Assembly: GCF_902499115.1 (NCBI RefSeq) | Contig: NZ_CABVPN010000045.1 | Location: 1-33,375, forward strand | From: Burkholderia diffusa | GTDB taxonomy: Bacteria; Pseudomonadota; Gammaproteobacteria; Burkholderiales; Burkholderiaceae | Reading direction: 5' to 3' | DNA length: 33,375 bases | Part shown: piece after piece, positions 1 through 8,294 of the stretch | How the letters are laid out: each line of letters opens with the position of its first letter | Numbering within the stretch: position 1 is the stretch's first letter | Notes under the pieces: generated by a model | Told to the model about the DNA's origin: nothing | Seen by the model: only the letters and a program-made list of their open reading frames with translations | Databases searched by the model: none | Translations under genes and position numbers: made by a program

Positions 1-1
1 G

Positions 2-73
2 GCCTACGGGTATCGCGACGAGGAATACTTCTTCCTCAAGATCCGCGCCGCGTTCCCCGGTAATCCGCGATGA
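2..73 (+). CDS. ISL3-type transposase, C-terminal fragment (cut by window edge)
   Basis: Only the last 23 codons and the stop are in the window. The peptide contains YGYRDEEYFFLKIRAAFPG, which resembles the C-terminus of transposases of the ISL3 (IS204/IS1001/IS1096/IS1165) family. The catalytic part lies outside the window, so intactness cannot be judged. I could not identify a terminal inverted repeat in the bases after the stop. The family call rests on recall of a short C-terminal signature. Confidence 0.65.
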   Translation, partial: AYGYRDEEYFFLKIRAAFPGNPR

Positions 74-157
74 ACCTAAATAAACGACCGACCGATGACT
101 TCCGAGTCCAATTCTGAATACTCTACCGCGCGACTCGACGGTCGCATGTGCTTGGAG

Positions 158-478
158 TCAATGATGCGCGTACAACGAACGCGACGAAGCGTGGCGCTGG
201 ATCATGGACCCCGAGCCGAACCCGGCCGGCTGGGCGGGCCCATAGCCCGACGCATCGGCTTGCGTAGCGGTTTCCGAAGACCGGATGCGAGCCTCGGCCT
301 GCTGTATAGATTGTGGATAGTGAATGTCCTTTCGCGCGGGGTTGTAACCGGCTTTCTCGACCTGCACGATCTGGGCGCGAACTTCCGCCCTGGTCAGGCC
401 ACCGCTTGACTGAGAAGCGAATGCGAGCGCAGGCGAAATAGCCACGGCCAGAATAATGGTACGGATAGCGAACTTCAT
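158..478 (-). CDS. Small secreted DUF4148-family protein
   Basis: A 106-residue protein. The start is set by a GGAGGT ribosome site about 9 bases before the ATG at 478; the frame stays open further upstream but without such a site. Residues 1-22 form a Sec signal peptide (basic MKFAIR, then a hydrophobic stretch ending ALAFA). Next comes the LTRAEVRAQIVQVEKAGYNP segment characteristic of DUF4148, a family of very small periplasmic proteins abundant in Burkholderia, with an A/Q/S/G-rich tail. Molecular function is unknown. The last residues (SLYAHH) look atypical and lie close to the adjacent transposase end, so the C-terminus may have been altered by insertion. The gene stands alone. Confidence 0.85.
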   Translation of the reverse strand: MKFAIRTIILAVAISPALAFASQSSGGLTRAEVRAQIVQVEKAGYNPARKDIHYPQSIQQAEARIRSSETATQADASGYGPAQPAGFGSGSMIQRHASSRSLYAHH

Positions 479-734
479 GATTTCGACCTCCAATGAACTG
501 AACCGGCATCCGAGAACACCTCTTCTGCCGTAAGGACAGAATGCTCCGTTCAACATGAAGGCAATGTTAACTGCGCACCCTCGAAGGCATGAGCCGCGAA
601 AGACACAGGCAGACTCCGAATCGCCCGCCCGGTGCCGTACGGCTGAAATCATGGCAGCGTGCGCCATCTGACGCCGCTGGACCTCGACCGTCTCGTCCGG
701 ACATGCGATCGACCGTCATACCGTCGATGCCAGG

Positions 735-2084
735 TCAGGTCGACACAGGCAACGTCACCCGCACGCCGAACCCCTTCCCGTTCAGCCCGTCGATGTAAGC
801 GAAGCTTCCCCCGAGTTTGGCCACGATGCGCGCGACGATGGACAGCCCCAGCCCGCTGCCGCTTTCGTCGTGATCCTCGCCGCGAAAGAAGCGATCCTGC
901 AATCGGGACAAATTCTCGTCCGAGACACCCGGACCGTCGTCCCGCACCTGAAGGACAATCGTGCCCGCATCTTGCCACGTTGCGATCTCGACGTTCCCCT
1001 GCTCGCGACCGTACTTGATCGCATTATCGACGAGGTTGTCGAGCAAGACGCGCAACAGGGTCGCCGGCGCATGCACGATGGCACGACCGTCGGAGCGCGA
1101 TGTCAGCGAGATCCGTTTGCGATCCGCACGCGCCTGGTGGTCGTTCACGCATGTCTGGACCAGGCGCGCGAGCTCAATGTCCTCGCCGGGCACCGGTACC
1201 GTCTCGTCAAGTCGCGCCAGTGCAAGCAATTGGTCCGCGAGATGCGTGCTCCGGTCGACGCCCTCGACGACCCGTTGCATCGCGCGCCGCTGACGATCCG
1301 GATCGCGCGCCGTGAGCGCGACCTGCGCCTGAACCTTGAGCGCGGCGAGCGGGGTCTTGAGCTCGTGTGCCGCATCGCTGGTGAACGCGCGCTCGCGATC
1401 GAGCGAGGCGCGCAGACGGTGCAGCAACGTGTTGAGCGCGGCGACCAGCGGCCGCACCTCGTCGGGAATGCCCTTCGTGGCAATCGCATCGAGACTGTCA
1501 GGGGATCGTGCCTCGATCGCCTCGGACAGTGTCCGTAATGGCGTCAGGCTGCGACCGATCGCCAGCCAGATCATTATGGCCAGTACGGGCAACGCGAATG
1601 CAAGCGGCCGCGCGACGCGGCGGGCAACCTCGGCGGACAAGTCCGAACGATGCGTGCGTTGCTCGAAAATACGCACGGTGCGGCCGCGCGCGTCATCGGT
1701 CAGCACGTAGGCGTGCCACTTCGGATTACCGAACCGGATCGGGCTCGATGCCGCGGCGGGAAATACCGGCAGATCGAGCGATTCCAGCCCCGGACTGGCC
1801 GCCAGGATTCGTCCGCCGGCGTCACTGACCTGATACAGCATGCGCGGCGATGCATCGTTGTCGCCATCGTTGTCTTCGCCCGAGCCGAGGACGATGTCCG
1901 CAAAGGCCGGGAGATCGGATGCATCGAGCGCGACGAACGCCCTTGCGATCTGCTCGATGCGGGTTTCGTCCCATTCCTCGGCTTCGTGAATCGCCTGCCG
2001 GTAACTCGACACCAGCGAGTATGTCCAGACCACCACGACGCCCGACAGCACGAGCAAGGTGAGCCGTTGCCGGATCGAGCGCAT
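735..2084 (-). CDS. Sensor histidine kinase, QseC/PmrB type
   Basis: A 449-residue inner-membrane kinase. Transmembrane segments lie at about 8-24 and 160-176 and bracket a periplasmic sensor of about 135 residues that includes an acidic patch (GEDNDGDND, about 69-77). HAMP-like and dimerisation regions follow, with the H-box SDAAHELKTPLAALK (phospho-acceptor His240). The ATP-binding domain shows an N-box (DNLVDNAIKYG), DDGPGV, RFFRG and GSGLGL, so all catalytic boxes are present. The start codon overlaps the response-regulator stop by one base (TGATG), so the pair is translationally coupled. The signal is unknown; the acidic patch could bind a metal or cation, which is inference. Confidence 0.93.
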   Translation of the reverse strand: MRSIRQRLTLLVLSGVVVVWTYSLVSSYRQAIHEAEEWDETRIEQIARAFVALDASDLPAFADIVLGSGEDNDGDNDASPRMLYQVSDAGGRILAASPGLESLDLPVFPAAASSPIRFGNPKWHAYVLTDDARGRTVRIFEQRTHRSDLSAEVARRVARPLAFALPVLAIMIWLAIGRSLTPLRTLSEAIEARSPDSLDAIATKGIPDEVRPLVAALNTLLHRLRASLDRERAFTSDAAHELKTPLAALKVQAQVALTARDPDRQRRAMQRVVEGVDRSTHLADQLLALARLDETVPVPGEDIELARLVQTCVNDHQARADRKRISLTSRSDGRAIVHAPATLLRVLLDNLVDNAIKYGREQGNVEIATWQDAGTIVLQVRDDGPGVSDENLSRLQDRFFRGEDHDESGSGLGLSIVARIVAKLGGSFAYIDGLNGKGFGVRVTLPVST

Positions 2085-2746
2085 CACGATGCTTTCTCCA
2101 CCACGTACCCGACGCCGCGAATCGTTCGAATCAAGTCGCCCCCCAGCTTCTTGCGCAGATTCGAAACATGCACTTCGATCGCATTGCTTTCGATCTCCTC
2201 GTTCCAGCCATAGAGGCTGTCCTGGAGCCGGGCGCGCGAGAGCGGGCGACCCTGGTTGGCCAGCAGTTCGACCAGCAACGCGCATTCGCGCGACGTCAGC
2301 CCGATCCGTTCGGTGCCGCGCGTCACCGTCATCAGTGCGGGATCGACCGACAGGTCGCCGTAGTCGATCGTATCGGTACCGCGCCCCTGCGAGCGCCGCA
2401 CGAGCGCACGACAGCGCGCGATCAGCTCGGTCAGGTCGAACGGCTTGCCGAGGTAGTCGTCGGCGCCCGCGCTCAAGCCGTTCACACGGTCGGCCACCGT
2501 GTCGCGCGCGGTCATCACCAGCACCGGCGTATGGTTGCCGCGCTTGCGAATCCACTCGAGCAATTCGATTCCCGACATGCGGGGCAGGCCCAGATCGAGC
2601 ACGACGAGGTCGTACGGCGTGGTTTCGAGCGCCAGCTGTGCATGCCTGCCGTCGTGCGCCCAGTCGACTGTCATGCCGGCTTCGATCAGACCGTCCTCTA
2701 CCCCGCTGCCGATCAGCTTGTCGTCTTCCACGAGTAGCACCCGCAT
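2084..2746 (-). CDS. OmpR-family response regulator, QseB/PmrA type
   Basis: A 220-residue regulator. The receiver domain holds the acidic pair Asp8/Asp9, phospho-acceptor Asp51 (VVLDLGLPRMSG), Thr79 and Lys101 (GKPFDL). The C-terminal winged helix ends in the family signature VHVSNLRKKLGG...IRTIRGVGYVVE. I chose the ATG at 2746 because it gives the canonical MRVLLVEDD start and has GGAG 9 bases upstream; an ATG at 2773 is in frame but weaker. It is coupled to the kinase gene downstream. The divergent intergenic region carries a TTAA direct repeat that could be its binding site, predicting autoregulation and control of the cytochrome genes. Confidence 0.94.
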   Translation of the reverse strand: MRVLLVEDDKLIGSGVEDGLIEAGMTVDWAHDGRHAQLALETTPYDLVVLDLGLPRMSGIELLEWIRKRGNHTPVLVMTARDTVADRVNGLSAGADDYLGKPFDLTELIARCRALVRRSQGRGTDTIDYGDLSVDPALMTVTRGTERIGLTSRECALLVELLANQGRPLSRARLQDSLYGWNEEIESNAIEVHVSNLRKKLGGDLIRTIRGVGYVVEKAS

Positions 2747-2840
2747 GTGTCGTGCTCCAGTTACGTCGGACATGGCGTCATTGCCGCACGATAACCGCAG
2801 GCACCGGCAGGTATCAAGCGAGCCGCGGAAAAATCCGGTC

Positions 2841-2857
2841 CTTAAGAATCCGTTAAC
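2841..2857. promoter_or_regulatory. Candidate response-regulator operator (TTAA direct repeat)
   Basis: CTTAAG and GTTAAC lie 11 bp apart start to start, one helical turn, in the gap between the divergent regulator and cytochrome b562 genes. The arrangement resembles the PmrA/QseB box (two CTTAA-like half sites separated by 5 bp). Position and spacing are seen directly; the function is inferred. Confidence 0.5.
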
Positions 2858-2908
2858 GTCGACGCCCTATGGTCGCGGTCACCGACACCCGCAATCGAAT
2901 CGACGGCC

Positions 2909-3283
2909 ATGAACCGGCTACCGTTCCGACTCCGTTTCTGCGCCACGCTGGGCGTGCTGCTTTCCGTGGCTGCCGCGCCGGCCTGTGCAGGCGAGATCAA
3001 GACACTGATGAGAGACATGAAGCATGCGATGCAGGGGGCCATGGCCAGTCGCACGACTGCGGAAATGAATGGCTATGTGACCAGGCTCGAAAGCGATGCT
3101 CAACAGGCGAGCCGCCAGCGGTATCGCGACGATCAGGCGACCTACGATGAAGGCATGCGCGCATTGAGGGACGAATTGACCGAAGTCGACCACGCCATCC
3201 AGGCCAACGATCTGACCGCTGCAAAGCAGGCATTGCGGCGGGTCAATAGTACGAAAAAGCACTATCACGACCTGCTCGGCTAA
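2909..3283 (+). CDS. Cytochrome b562-family periplasmic protein
   Basis: A 124-residue precursor with a signal peptide of about 27 residues ending PACA. The mature part is all-helical and about 97 residues, slightly shorter than the 106 of E. coli b562. Aligned by eye, the heme-ligand Met is Met34 (in EIKTLMRDMK) and the C-terminal ligand His is His120 (KKHYHDLLG, matching the AYHQKY end of E. coli b562). It is probably a soluble periplasmic heme electron carrier. Cytochrome b561 follows 44 bp downstream, suggesting a short operon divergent from the two-component system. Confidence 0.82.
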   Translation: MNRLPFRLRFCATLGVLLSVAAAPACAGEIKTLMRDMKHAMQGAMASRTTAEMNGYVTRLESDAQQASRQRYRDDQATYDEGMRALRDELTEVDHAIQANDLTAAKQALRRVNSTKKHYHDLLG

Positions 3284-3327
3284 TCCGACCCCGACACATT
3301 TCTGGTCACTGAACAGGCACGCCCGTC

Positions 3328-3894
3328 ATGAAAACCGTTACCCGCTACCCGCTGTCGATCAGTCTGCTGCACTGGCTGCTGGCCGTCGCCCTGATCGGCA
3401 ACCTGATCGTCGGCTTGCTGCTGGACGACAACGAAGATCTCGTCAGCCTGCACAAGTCGATCGGCATCTTCATTCTCGGACTCGTGGCCGTTCGCATCGT
3501 GAATCGGCTTCGCACGCGACACCGGCTGCCGCCGTCGGTCAACCCGTCCGGAACGCTGAACCATCGCGCCGAGCGCACCGTCCACGGCCTGCTCTATCTG
3601 CTGATGCTCGTCATTCCCGTGCTCGGCTGGATAAAGACGAATGCGGCCGGACACACGGCCAACTGCTTCGGACTCTTTTCACTGCCGACGCTCGTGCCGA
3701 AAGACCGCGCGCTGTCACACTGGTTGGGAGAACTGCATGCGCTAACGGCTTACGGACTGGCTGCGCTGGTCGGCTTGCACGTGCTTGGCGCGATAGCACA
3801 CCGGATATTCACGTCCGAGAACGTTTTCCCGCGCATTCTGCCTGTTCCGACGCGCATCACCCGGCAGGAAATTTCATTGGGTGACGACAACTGA
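3328..3894 (+). CDS. Cytochrome b561-family membrane protein
   Basis: A 188-residue protein with four predicted transmembrane helices (about 10-32, 41-58, 83-103 and 136-158). Candidate b-heme ligands are His15 (SISLLHWLLAV), His42 (LHKSIGIF), His86 (RTVHGLLYL) and His151 (GLHVLGAIAH), the pattern of bacterial b561 (CybB/YodB) proteins. These move electrons between the quinone pool and periplasmic acceptors. The partner here is plausibly the b562 encoded immediately upstream. The short interval and shared strand argue for co-transcription. Confidence 0.9.
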   Translation: MKTVTRYPLSISLLHWLLAVALIGNLIVGLLLDDNEDLVSLHKSIGIFILGLVAVRIVNRLRTRHRLPPSVNPSGTLNHRAERTVHGLLYLLMLVIPVLGWIKTNAAGHTANCFGLFSLPTLVPKDRALSHWLGELHALTAYGLAALVGLHVLGAIAHRIFTSENVFPRILPVPTRITRQEISLGDDN

Positions 3895-4633
3895 ACGGTA
3901 CCTTCGCTTGCGGAATGTTCGCGCAAAGCTGCAGGAAAAAGTATGTCATTACCTCGCGACCATCGCTTGGCGACGACGTTAAGCCGTTACTTCACGCAGA
4001 TGACCTGCCGCGTATCGTGCGAAAGCAAGAGGACGCAAGTGGATCGTCGTGGTCGACGAGCAGACCGCGCAGTTTCGGTTCGTCGGAGAAGTTGGATTCG
4101 CGGGTTGCTTGCAGGCAAAAGCGCCAAGTGTGCGGGGAAACACGCGTCGCCCTCGTCGGCCCCGTGTACTACCGACCTTCATCCTGCCGTACCGCGGCGG
4201 CCTTGGCCGACCTTACGGCCCCCTTCCTTCCTGTAGTCGAAAATGAGCGGTTTGCCACCTTTCTTCTGATCATTGACTTGCCTGAGGTGCGGAGACCCGT
4301 GGGACTCGCCAGGACTGCCCTTGCACCCCGAAGAAGCGCCGCGCAGTTGGTTTGAGCATCCATTGACAGATCCTGACGTGGACACTCTGGGCCTTCGAAA
4401 AGCTCCCGATCATCGTCGTTGCCCTGCCTGCCAGAAAAGCGTAATCCAGAACGGCGTGCGGAGTTGTATAGCTGGATGCCGCGGTCATCCCGCCAACGTA
4501 CAACTGATCAAGTAGTCATGTTCTTTAAGCGCAATTTAATTCTGGGGACCTACGGTTAAATTGTCGCGCCATGAAACAGCCGTACCGGTCGTTTTGGGCC
4601 ATACGATCGGTGCTGCGCGACGGGAGCATGGAC
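3895..4633. other. Gene-poor stretch with no convincing gene
   Basis: About 740 bp with only short overlapping frames. One frame reads WIVVVDEQTAQFRF near 4045-4090, loosely like the N-terminus of host-attachment/BaeRF proteins, but it does not continue recognisably. Another (4273-4515) has CxxC and CPAC pairs but no ribosome site and no family match. I read this as decayed sequence plus the leader of the following gene. The last 100 bases are AT-richer and probably hold its promoter, though I could not place -35 and -10 boxes with confidence. Confidence 0.5.
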
Positions 4634-6100
4634 ATGGCAAAAATCGGATTCAAGCGCATCGCGCTGGGTGGTCTGGCCATTGCAGTCTTGTCGGCGAATT
4701 GCATCTCTAAGGAAATGCTCGCGCCGGTACTGACAATACGGGCTCCGCCAGGAGCACTCGCCGCAAAACCACAACTGGCGGCCTACCCTGGGATTGCTTC
4801 CGACTTCGAGAACTTGGCTCGGATAGCAGGACCTGTCGTCGTTACCGTTATGGTGACTCAAATTGACAATACGGCGAGCGTGAAACAACTGTGGCCTCCG
4901 CCGGACATCACAAACGATCCGTTCCTTCGTTTCTTCAGGAAATTCTCCTCCGCACCCGACGGTGATCACGGGACCTCCGCACGACAGCATGCCAGCGGCT
5001 TCATCATCTCGCCGGACGGTGACATCCTCACCGATGCCAGCGACATTGCGGGCGCCTCAAAGGTTACCGTCACCCTCGCTGATGGTCGAACGTATCGCGC
5101 CAGGGTAATCGGTAGCGATCCGGCCAGCGGTGTCGCGCTCCTCCAGATTCATGTCAACGGGTTACCGTTCGCCAGGATTGGATCGTCATCCTCTGTCAAA
5201 GCAGGCGAATGGGTCGCGTCGATTGGTTCCCCATACGGACTTGGAGGTTCGATCGCCCGAGGTATCGTAAGCAATACCTGCCGTTTGCTTCCGGGCCAAT
5301 CGTACGCTCCGTTAATTCAGACGGATCTTACCGAAAACGTCGGGGACGGTGGTAGTCCGCTCCTCAACCTCAAGGGTGAAATCATCGGCATCGAAACGCC
5401 TCTTCCGGACGACGGCAACGCTCACCAAGGCCTTGGCTTCGCGATACCAATCGATGAAGCCATGAAGGTCGAACGACAGTTGAAGTTACACGGCAAAGCT
5501 ACACATGGACGGATCGGCGCAACAGTTCAAGAGGTGACAGGACCGCTTGCCAGATCGTTCGGGCTGATGCGGCCGAACGGTGCGCTCGTCGCGTCGGTCG
5601 ACTCGGGCGGCCCCGCAGCGAAAGCAGGGATGCGAGCGGGAGACATCATCGTTGGCGTCAACGGCAATGTGGTTTCCGATTCGACGCATTTGCCGGCAAC
5701 AGTGGCCGATCTGAGTCCCGGTACTGCGATCGATCTTGCTTATTGGCGAGATCACGCTGTGCGCCATGCAACGCTGGTTCTGTCGTCGATGAGCGCCCAC
5801 CAGATGTCCGTCAACACAATAAACCACTCGTCTGCCGGCACGTACGGACTGGAGGTACGTAATTTGACTCACGACGAGGAATGGTCAACTCGAGTCCAAG
5901 GCGGCGTAGGCCTTGACCAAAGCAGCGGAGCGACAGCCTTCGCCGGGATTAACCCGAGCGACATCATTCTGAAGATTGGCAACGCACCAGCGAGAAGTGC
6001 CGCCCAGTTCCCCAAGCAAATCGCTCGTTTCAGGCGTGCCGTAGCGCTCATTGTCGACCGGAAGGGCACGCGAATGTTCGTCACCATGAACGTGAGTTGA
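4634..6100 (+). CDS. HtrA/DegP-like protein lacking the entire catalytic triad (pseudoprotease)
   Basis: 488 residues starting at the ATG at 4634, which has GGGAG 7 bases upstream; an in-frame ATG at 4571 has no ribosome site. Residues 8-22 are a signal or anchor segment. The trypsin-like fold is clear (GFIISPDG, GEWVASIGSPYGL, PLIQTDL, GEIIGI, GLGFAIP), followed by PDZ1 (about 292-383) and a divergent PDZ2 (about 400-488). The catalytic positions are all replaced. The His of the usual LTNNHVV is Ser136 (ILTDASDI), the Asp of DPxxDVALL is Gly166 (DPASGVALL), and the nucleophile Ser of GNSGGPL is Gly239 (NVGDGGSPL). The frame is intact and the PDZ domains are well kept, so it is probably a non-proteolytic periplasmic chaperone or scaffold. 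A small secreted protein follows 51 bp downstream. Confidence 0.9.
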   Translation: MAKIGFKRIALGGLAIAVLSANCISKEMLAPVLTIRAPPGALAAKPQLAAYPGIASDFENLARIAGPVVVTVMVTQIDNTASVKQLWPPPDITNDPFLRFFRKFSSAPDGDHGTSARQHASGFIISPDGDILTDASDIAGASKVTVTLADGRTYRARVIGSDPASGVALLQIHVNGLPFARIGSSSSVKAGEWVASIGSPYGLGGSIARGIVSNTCRLLPGQSYAPLIQTDLTENVGDGGSPLLNLKGEIIGIETPLPDDGNAHQGLGFAIPIDEAMKVERQLKLHGKATHGRIGATVQEVTGPLARSFGLMRPNGALVASVDSGGPAAKAGMRAGDIIVGVNGNVVSDSTHLPATVADLSPGTAIDLAYWRDHAVRHATLVLSSMSAHQMSVNTINHSSAGTYGLEVRNLTHDEEWSTRVQGGVGLDQSSGATAFAGINPSDIILKIGNAPARSAAQFPKQIARFRRAVALIVDRKGTRMFVTMNVS

Positions 6101-6151
6101 AGACGTTTCGATACAAGCACGTTGACATGGAGCACACTCGAGGAGGCAGTC

Positions 6152-6595
6152 ATGAAGTACTCGACCAGAATGGCGCTCGGCGTCACGGTAGCGACGATCG
6201 CAGTTTTTGCCCATAGCGCATTGTCCGCTGAGCAGGCATCGCTGCCACCGCCTGAACATTCCGCCAAGGTTACCTATCTGTCAGGCGGCATCGGTAGCGA
6301 TCAATCGGCTGAAATCAAACAGGAGATGGGCAAGTATTCGCTCGTGCTTGAGTTTGCCGGACACACGAGCAGCGGGAACGACTATCTGGCAGATATCCCG
6401 GTACAGATCACCGATGCGCATGGCAAGACTGTGCTCGCGACGGTGACTACGGGGCCATTCCTGCTTATATCGATGCCAGACGGTCACTATACCGTGACGG
6501 CCACGTACCACGGGCAAGTCATGCATCGCAACGTCGACGTGCGCGCATCTTCGCATTCCCGCGCAGTGTTCGTCTGGGCGATGTGACTTGGCATC
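6152..6595 (+). CDS. Small secreted protein with a repeated beta-sandwich-like domain (paralogue of the 11541 gene product)
   Basis: About 144 residues. The start has a strong AGGAGG 6 bases upstream. A signal peptide occupies residues 1-26 (cut near ALSA). The rest is one domain: YLSGGIGSDQ (42-51), YSLVLEFAG, VQITDAHGKTV, GPFLLISMPDG (101-111) and YTVTATYHG (113-121). The later part resembles carboxypeptidase-regulatory or transthyretin-like domains. The same ordered motifs occur in the C-terminal half of the protein encoded at 11541. The stop codon lies near 6584-6586; the end given is approximate. It follows the HtrA-like gene on the same strand, so joint expression and a client or partner relationship are possible. 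The function is unknown. Confidence 0.85.
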
Positions 6596-6683
6596 GGGAC
6601 GCCGAACCGATCCGTTTGACCAAGGTTTCAGAAACGACGGCGTCCCGGAAAACACAAAAGATTGCTGTCTCGAAGGATTTGAC

Positions 6684-7310
6684 ATGGACGAGATGCCGAT
6701 TGAGTCCGCAGGACCAGACGTCAATCGCCGTCGTTGGCTCATCGCGACCTCCGTTGCGAGTGGTATCGGCGGAATTGCAGCGGCAATTCCTTTTGTGGAA
6801 TCGCTGATGCCGCCAGCCAGTGCGCTCGCCGCAGGCGCGCCGGTCAAGGTCGACATCAGTCAATTGTTAGAGGGCGCGATGTTGACGGTTGCGTGGCGTG
6901 GAAAGCCGGTGTTCGTCGTCGACCGCTCACAGACTATGCTCGAAAGAGTGATCGAGGCGACTCCACTAGTCGCTGACCCAGACTCGTTCCACTCTTTCTC
7001 GATGCCACTGCCGAACTATTGCAAGAACCCCTTCCGCTCGCGTGCCGACCATCGGAACATTCTCGTCGTTGTTGGCGTATGTACGCACCTCGGTTGTACG
7101 CCAACTCCCCGGTTTCAATCGGGGCCTCAGCCAAACCTGCCCGATAACTGGCCAGGTGGCTTCTTGTGTCCATGTCATGGATCAACGTACGATCTCGCTG
7201 GACGCGTATTCCGCGACAAGCCGGCACCGCAGAATCTCGACGTTCCACGCTTCATGTTCCTATCGTCGACCGAACTGCTGATTGGTCAGGATGAACAGGG
7301 GGCGGCATAG
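6684..7310 (+). CDS. Tat-exported Rieske iron-sulfur protein (PetA-like), orphan
   Basis: 208 residues, the usual size of a bc1-complex Rieske subunit. The ATG at 6684 has AAGGA about 6 bases upstream. The twin-arginine motif NRRRWLIA (14-21) is followed by a hydrophobic segment to about 38 that would anchor the protein. The cluster boxes are complete: CTHLGC (Cys133, His135; Cys138 for the disulfide) and CPCHGS (Cys162, His165; Cys164 for the disulfide), so a [2Fe-2S] centre should form. No cytochrome b or c1 gene lies nearby. It is therefore either a spare subunit for a bc1 complex encoded elsewhere or part of another periplasmic redox pair. It is on the same strand as the two preceding genes. 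Confidence 0.93.
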   Translation: MDEMPIESAGPDVNRRRWLIATSVASGIGGIAAAIPFVESLMPPASALAAGAPVKVDISQLLEGAMLTVAWRGKPVFVVDRSQTMLERVIEATPLVADPDSFHSFSMPLPNYCKNPFRSRADHRNILVVVGVCTHLGCTPTPRFQSGPQPNLPDNWPGGFLCPCHGSTYDLAGRVFRDKPAPQNLDVPRFMFLSSTELLIGQDEQGAA

Positions 7311-7352
7311 TTCTATATCACTTCTTGTGTCGATCCTCGAAGCCCGCGAACA

Positions 7353-8222
7353 TCAACCTTCGAGCCGCCTGCGAATTGCTTGCAGCTCTCGTCGCCGGCT
7401 CGCTGTCGATTTGGGGTAAGTCATCTTAAGAGACTCGAGTGCGTCTAGGATGATGAGAGAAACGATCAAACGCGTGTTCTTTTTGTCGTCGGCGGGTACG
7501 ACGTACCAAGGCGCACAACGGGTACTCGTTGCGGCGAGGCATTGCTCGTACGCCTTTCTATACTGCTTCCAGAATTTTCGCTCCTCGATATCCGCCGCAC
7601 TGAATTTCCAGTTCTTGTCCGGATCGTCGATGCGGTCCAGAAAGCGGCGGCGTTGCTCTTCCTTGGAGAGGTGAAGAAAGAACTTGATGATACGCGTTCC
7701 ATTTCTTTCGAGGTGGCGTTCCAGATCCACGATCGACCGATACCGGTCCTGCCAGATCGCTTGCTTGTCGAGCGACGCATCCGGCATCCCTTCGCCTAGC
7801 AGAATCTCCGGATGGACGCGGACGATCAGAACCTCCTCGTAATACGACCGGTTGAAGATGCCAATTTGCCCACGCGCTGGCAAATCGCGGGTGGTGCGCC
7901 AGAGAAAATCGTGTTCCAGTTCAGTGGGCGTGGGATGCTTGAAACTAAAAACCTGGCATCCCTGCGGATTCACGCCCGACATCACATGTTTGATCGCACC
8001 GTCTTTGCCAGCCGCGTCCATTGCCTGAAAGATCAGCAAAAGAGCATGCCGGTTCGATGCATAGAGCAATTGCTGCAGCGAACTCAGTCGTGCAACATGC
8101 GCGGCGAGTAGGTCCTGGTAGTGCTTTTTTGAAGTGTACAGAGGATCCACCTTCGTTGGCCATTTTCCGAGAATGACTTCATTGCCCTCTTGCACACGAA
8201 AATCTTCAGACCTAGTTTTCAT
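7353..8222 (-). CDS. ppk2: Polyphosphate kinase 2 family protein
   Basis: 289 residues from the ATG at 8222, which has a weak GCGGGA upstream; an in-frame ATG at 8243 is possible. The PPK2 fold is clear: Walker A DAAGKDG (69-75), Walker B region IGIFNRSYYEEVLIVRVHPE (120-139) and the lid/arginine region EEQRRRFLDRIDDPDKNWKF. PPK2 enzymes transfer phosphate between polyphosphate and nucleotides; short single-domain members often regenerate ATP or GTP from polyphosphate, but the subclass cannot be decided here. It lies about 70 bp downstream of the P-type ATPase gene on the same strand and is probably co-transcribed with it. Confidence 0.93.
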   Translation of the reverse strand: MKTRSEDFRVQEGNEVILGKWPTKVDPLYTSKKHYQDLLAAHVARLSSLQQLLYASNRHALLLIFQAMDAAGKDGAIKHVMSGVNPQGCQVFSFKHPTPTELEHDFLWRTTRDLPARGQIGIFNRSYYEEVLIVRVHPEILLGEGMPDASLDKQAIWQDRYRSIVDLERHLERNGTRIIKFFLHLSKEEQRRRFLDRIDDPDKNWKFSAADIEERKFWKQYRKAYEQCLAATSTRCAPWYVVPADDKKNTRLIVSLIILDALESLKMTYPKSTASRRRELQAIRRRLEG

Positions 8223-8294
8223 CTTGATCCCGCTTACGGTCATAACCGCATCAGTCACCGCCAATCCCGACATCAACAAAAACAATGCTTCGCA

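Noticed and set aside
4030..4246. Frame with WIVVVDEQTAQFRF resembling a host-attachment/BaeRF protein start
   Set aside because: Only about 14 residues look similar; the continuation is Arg/Pro-rich and unrelated.
4273..4515. 80-codon frame with CxxC and CPAC pairs, zinc-ribbon-like
   Set aside because: No ribosome site, no family match beyond the cysteines, and overlapping frames on both strands of equal quality.
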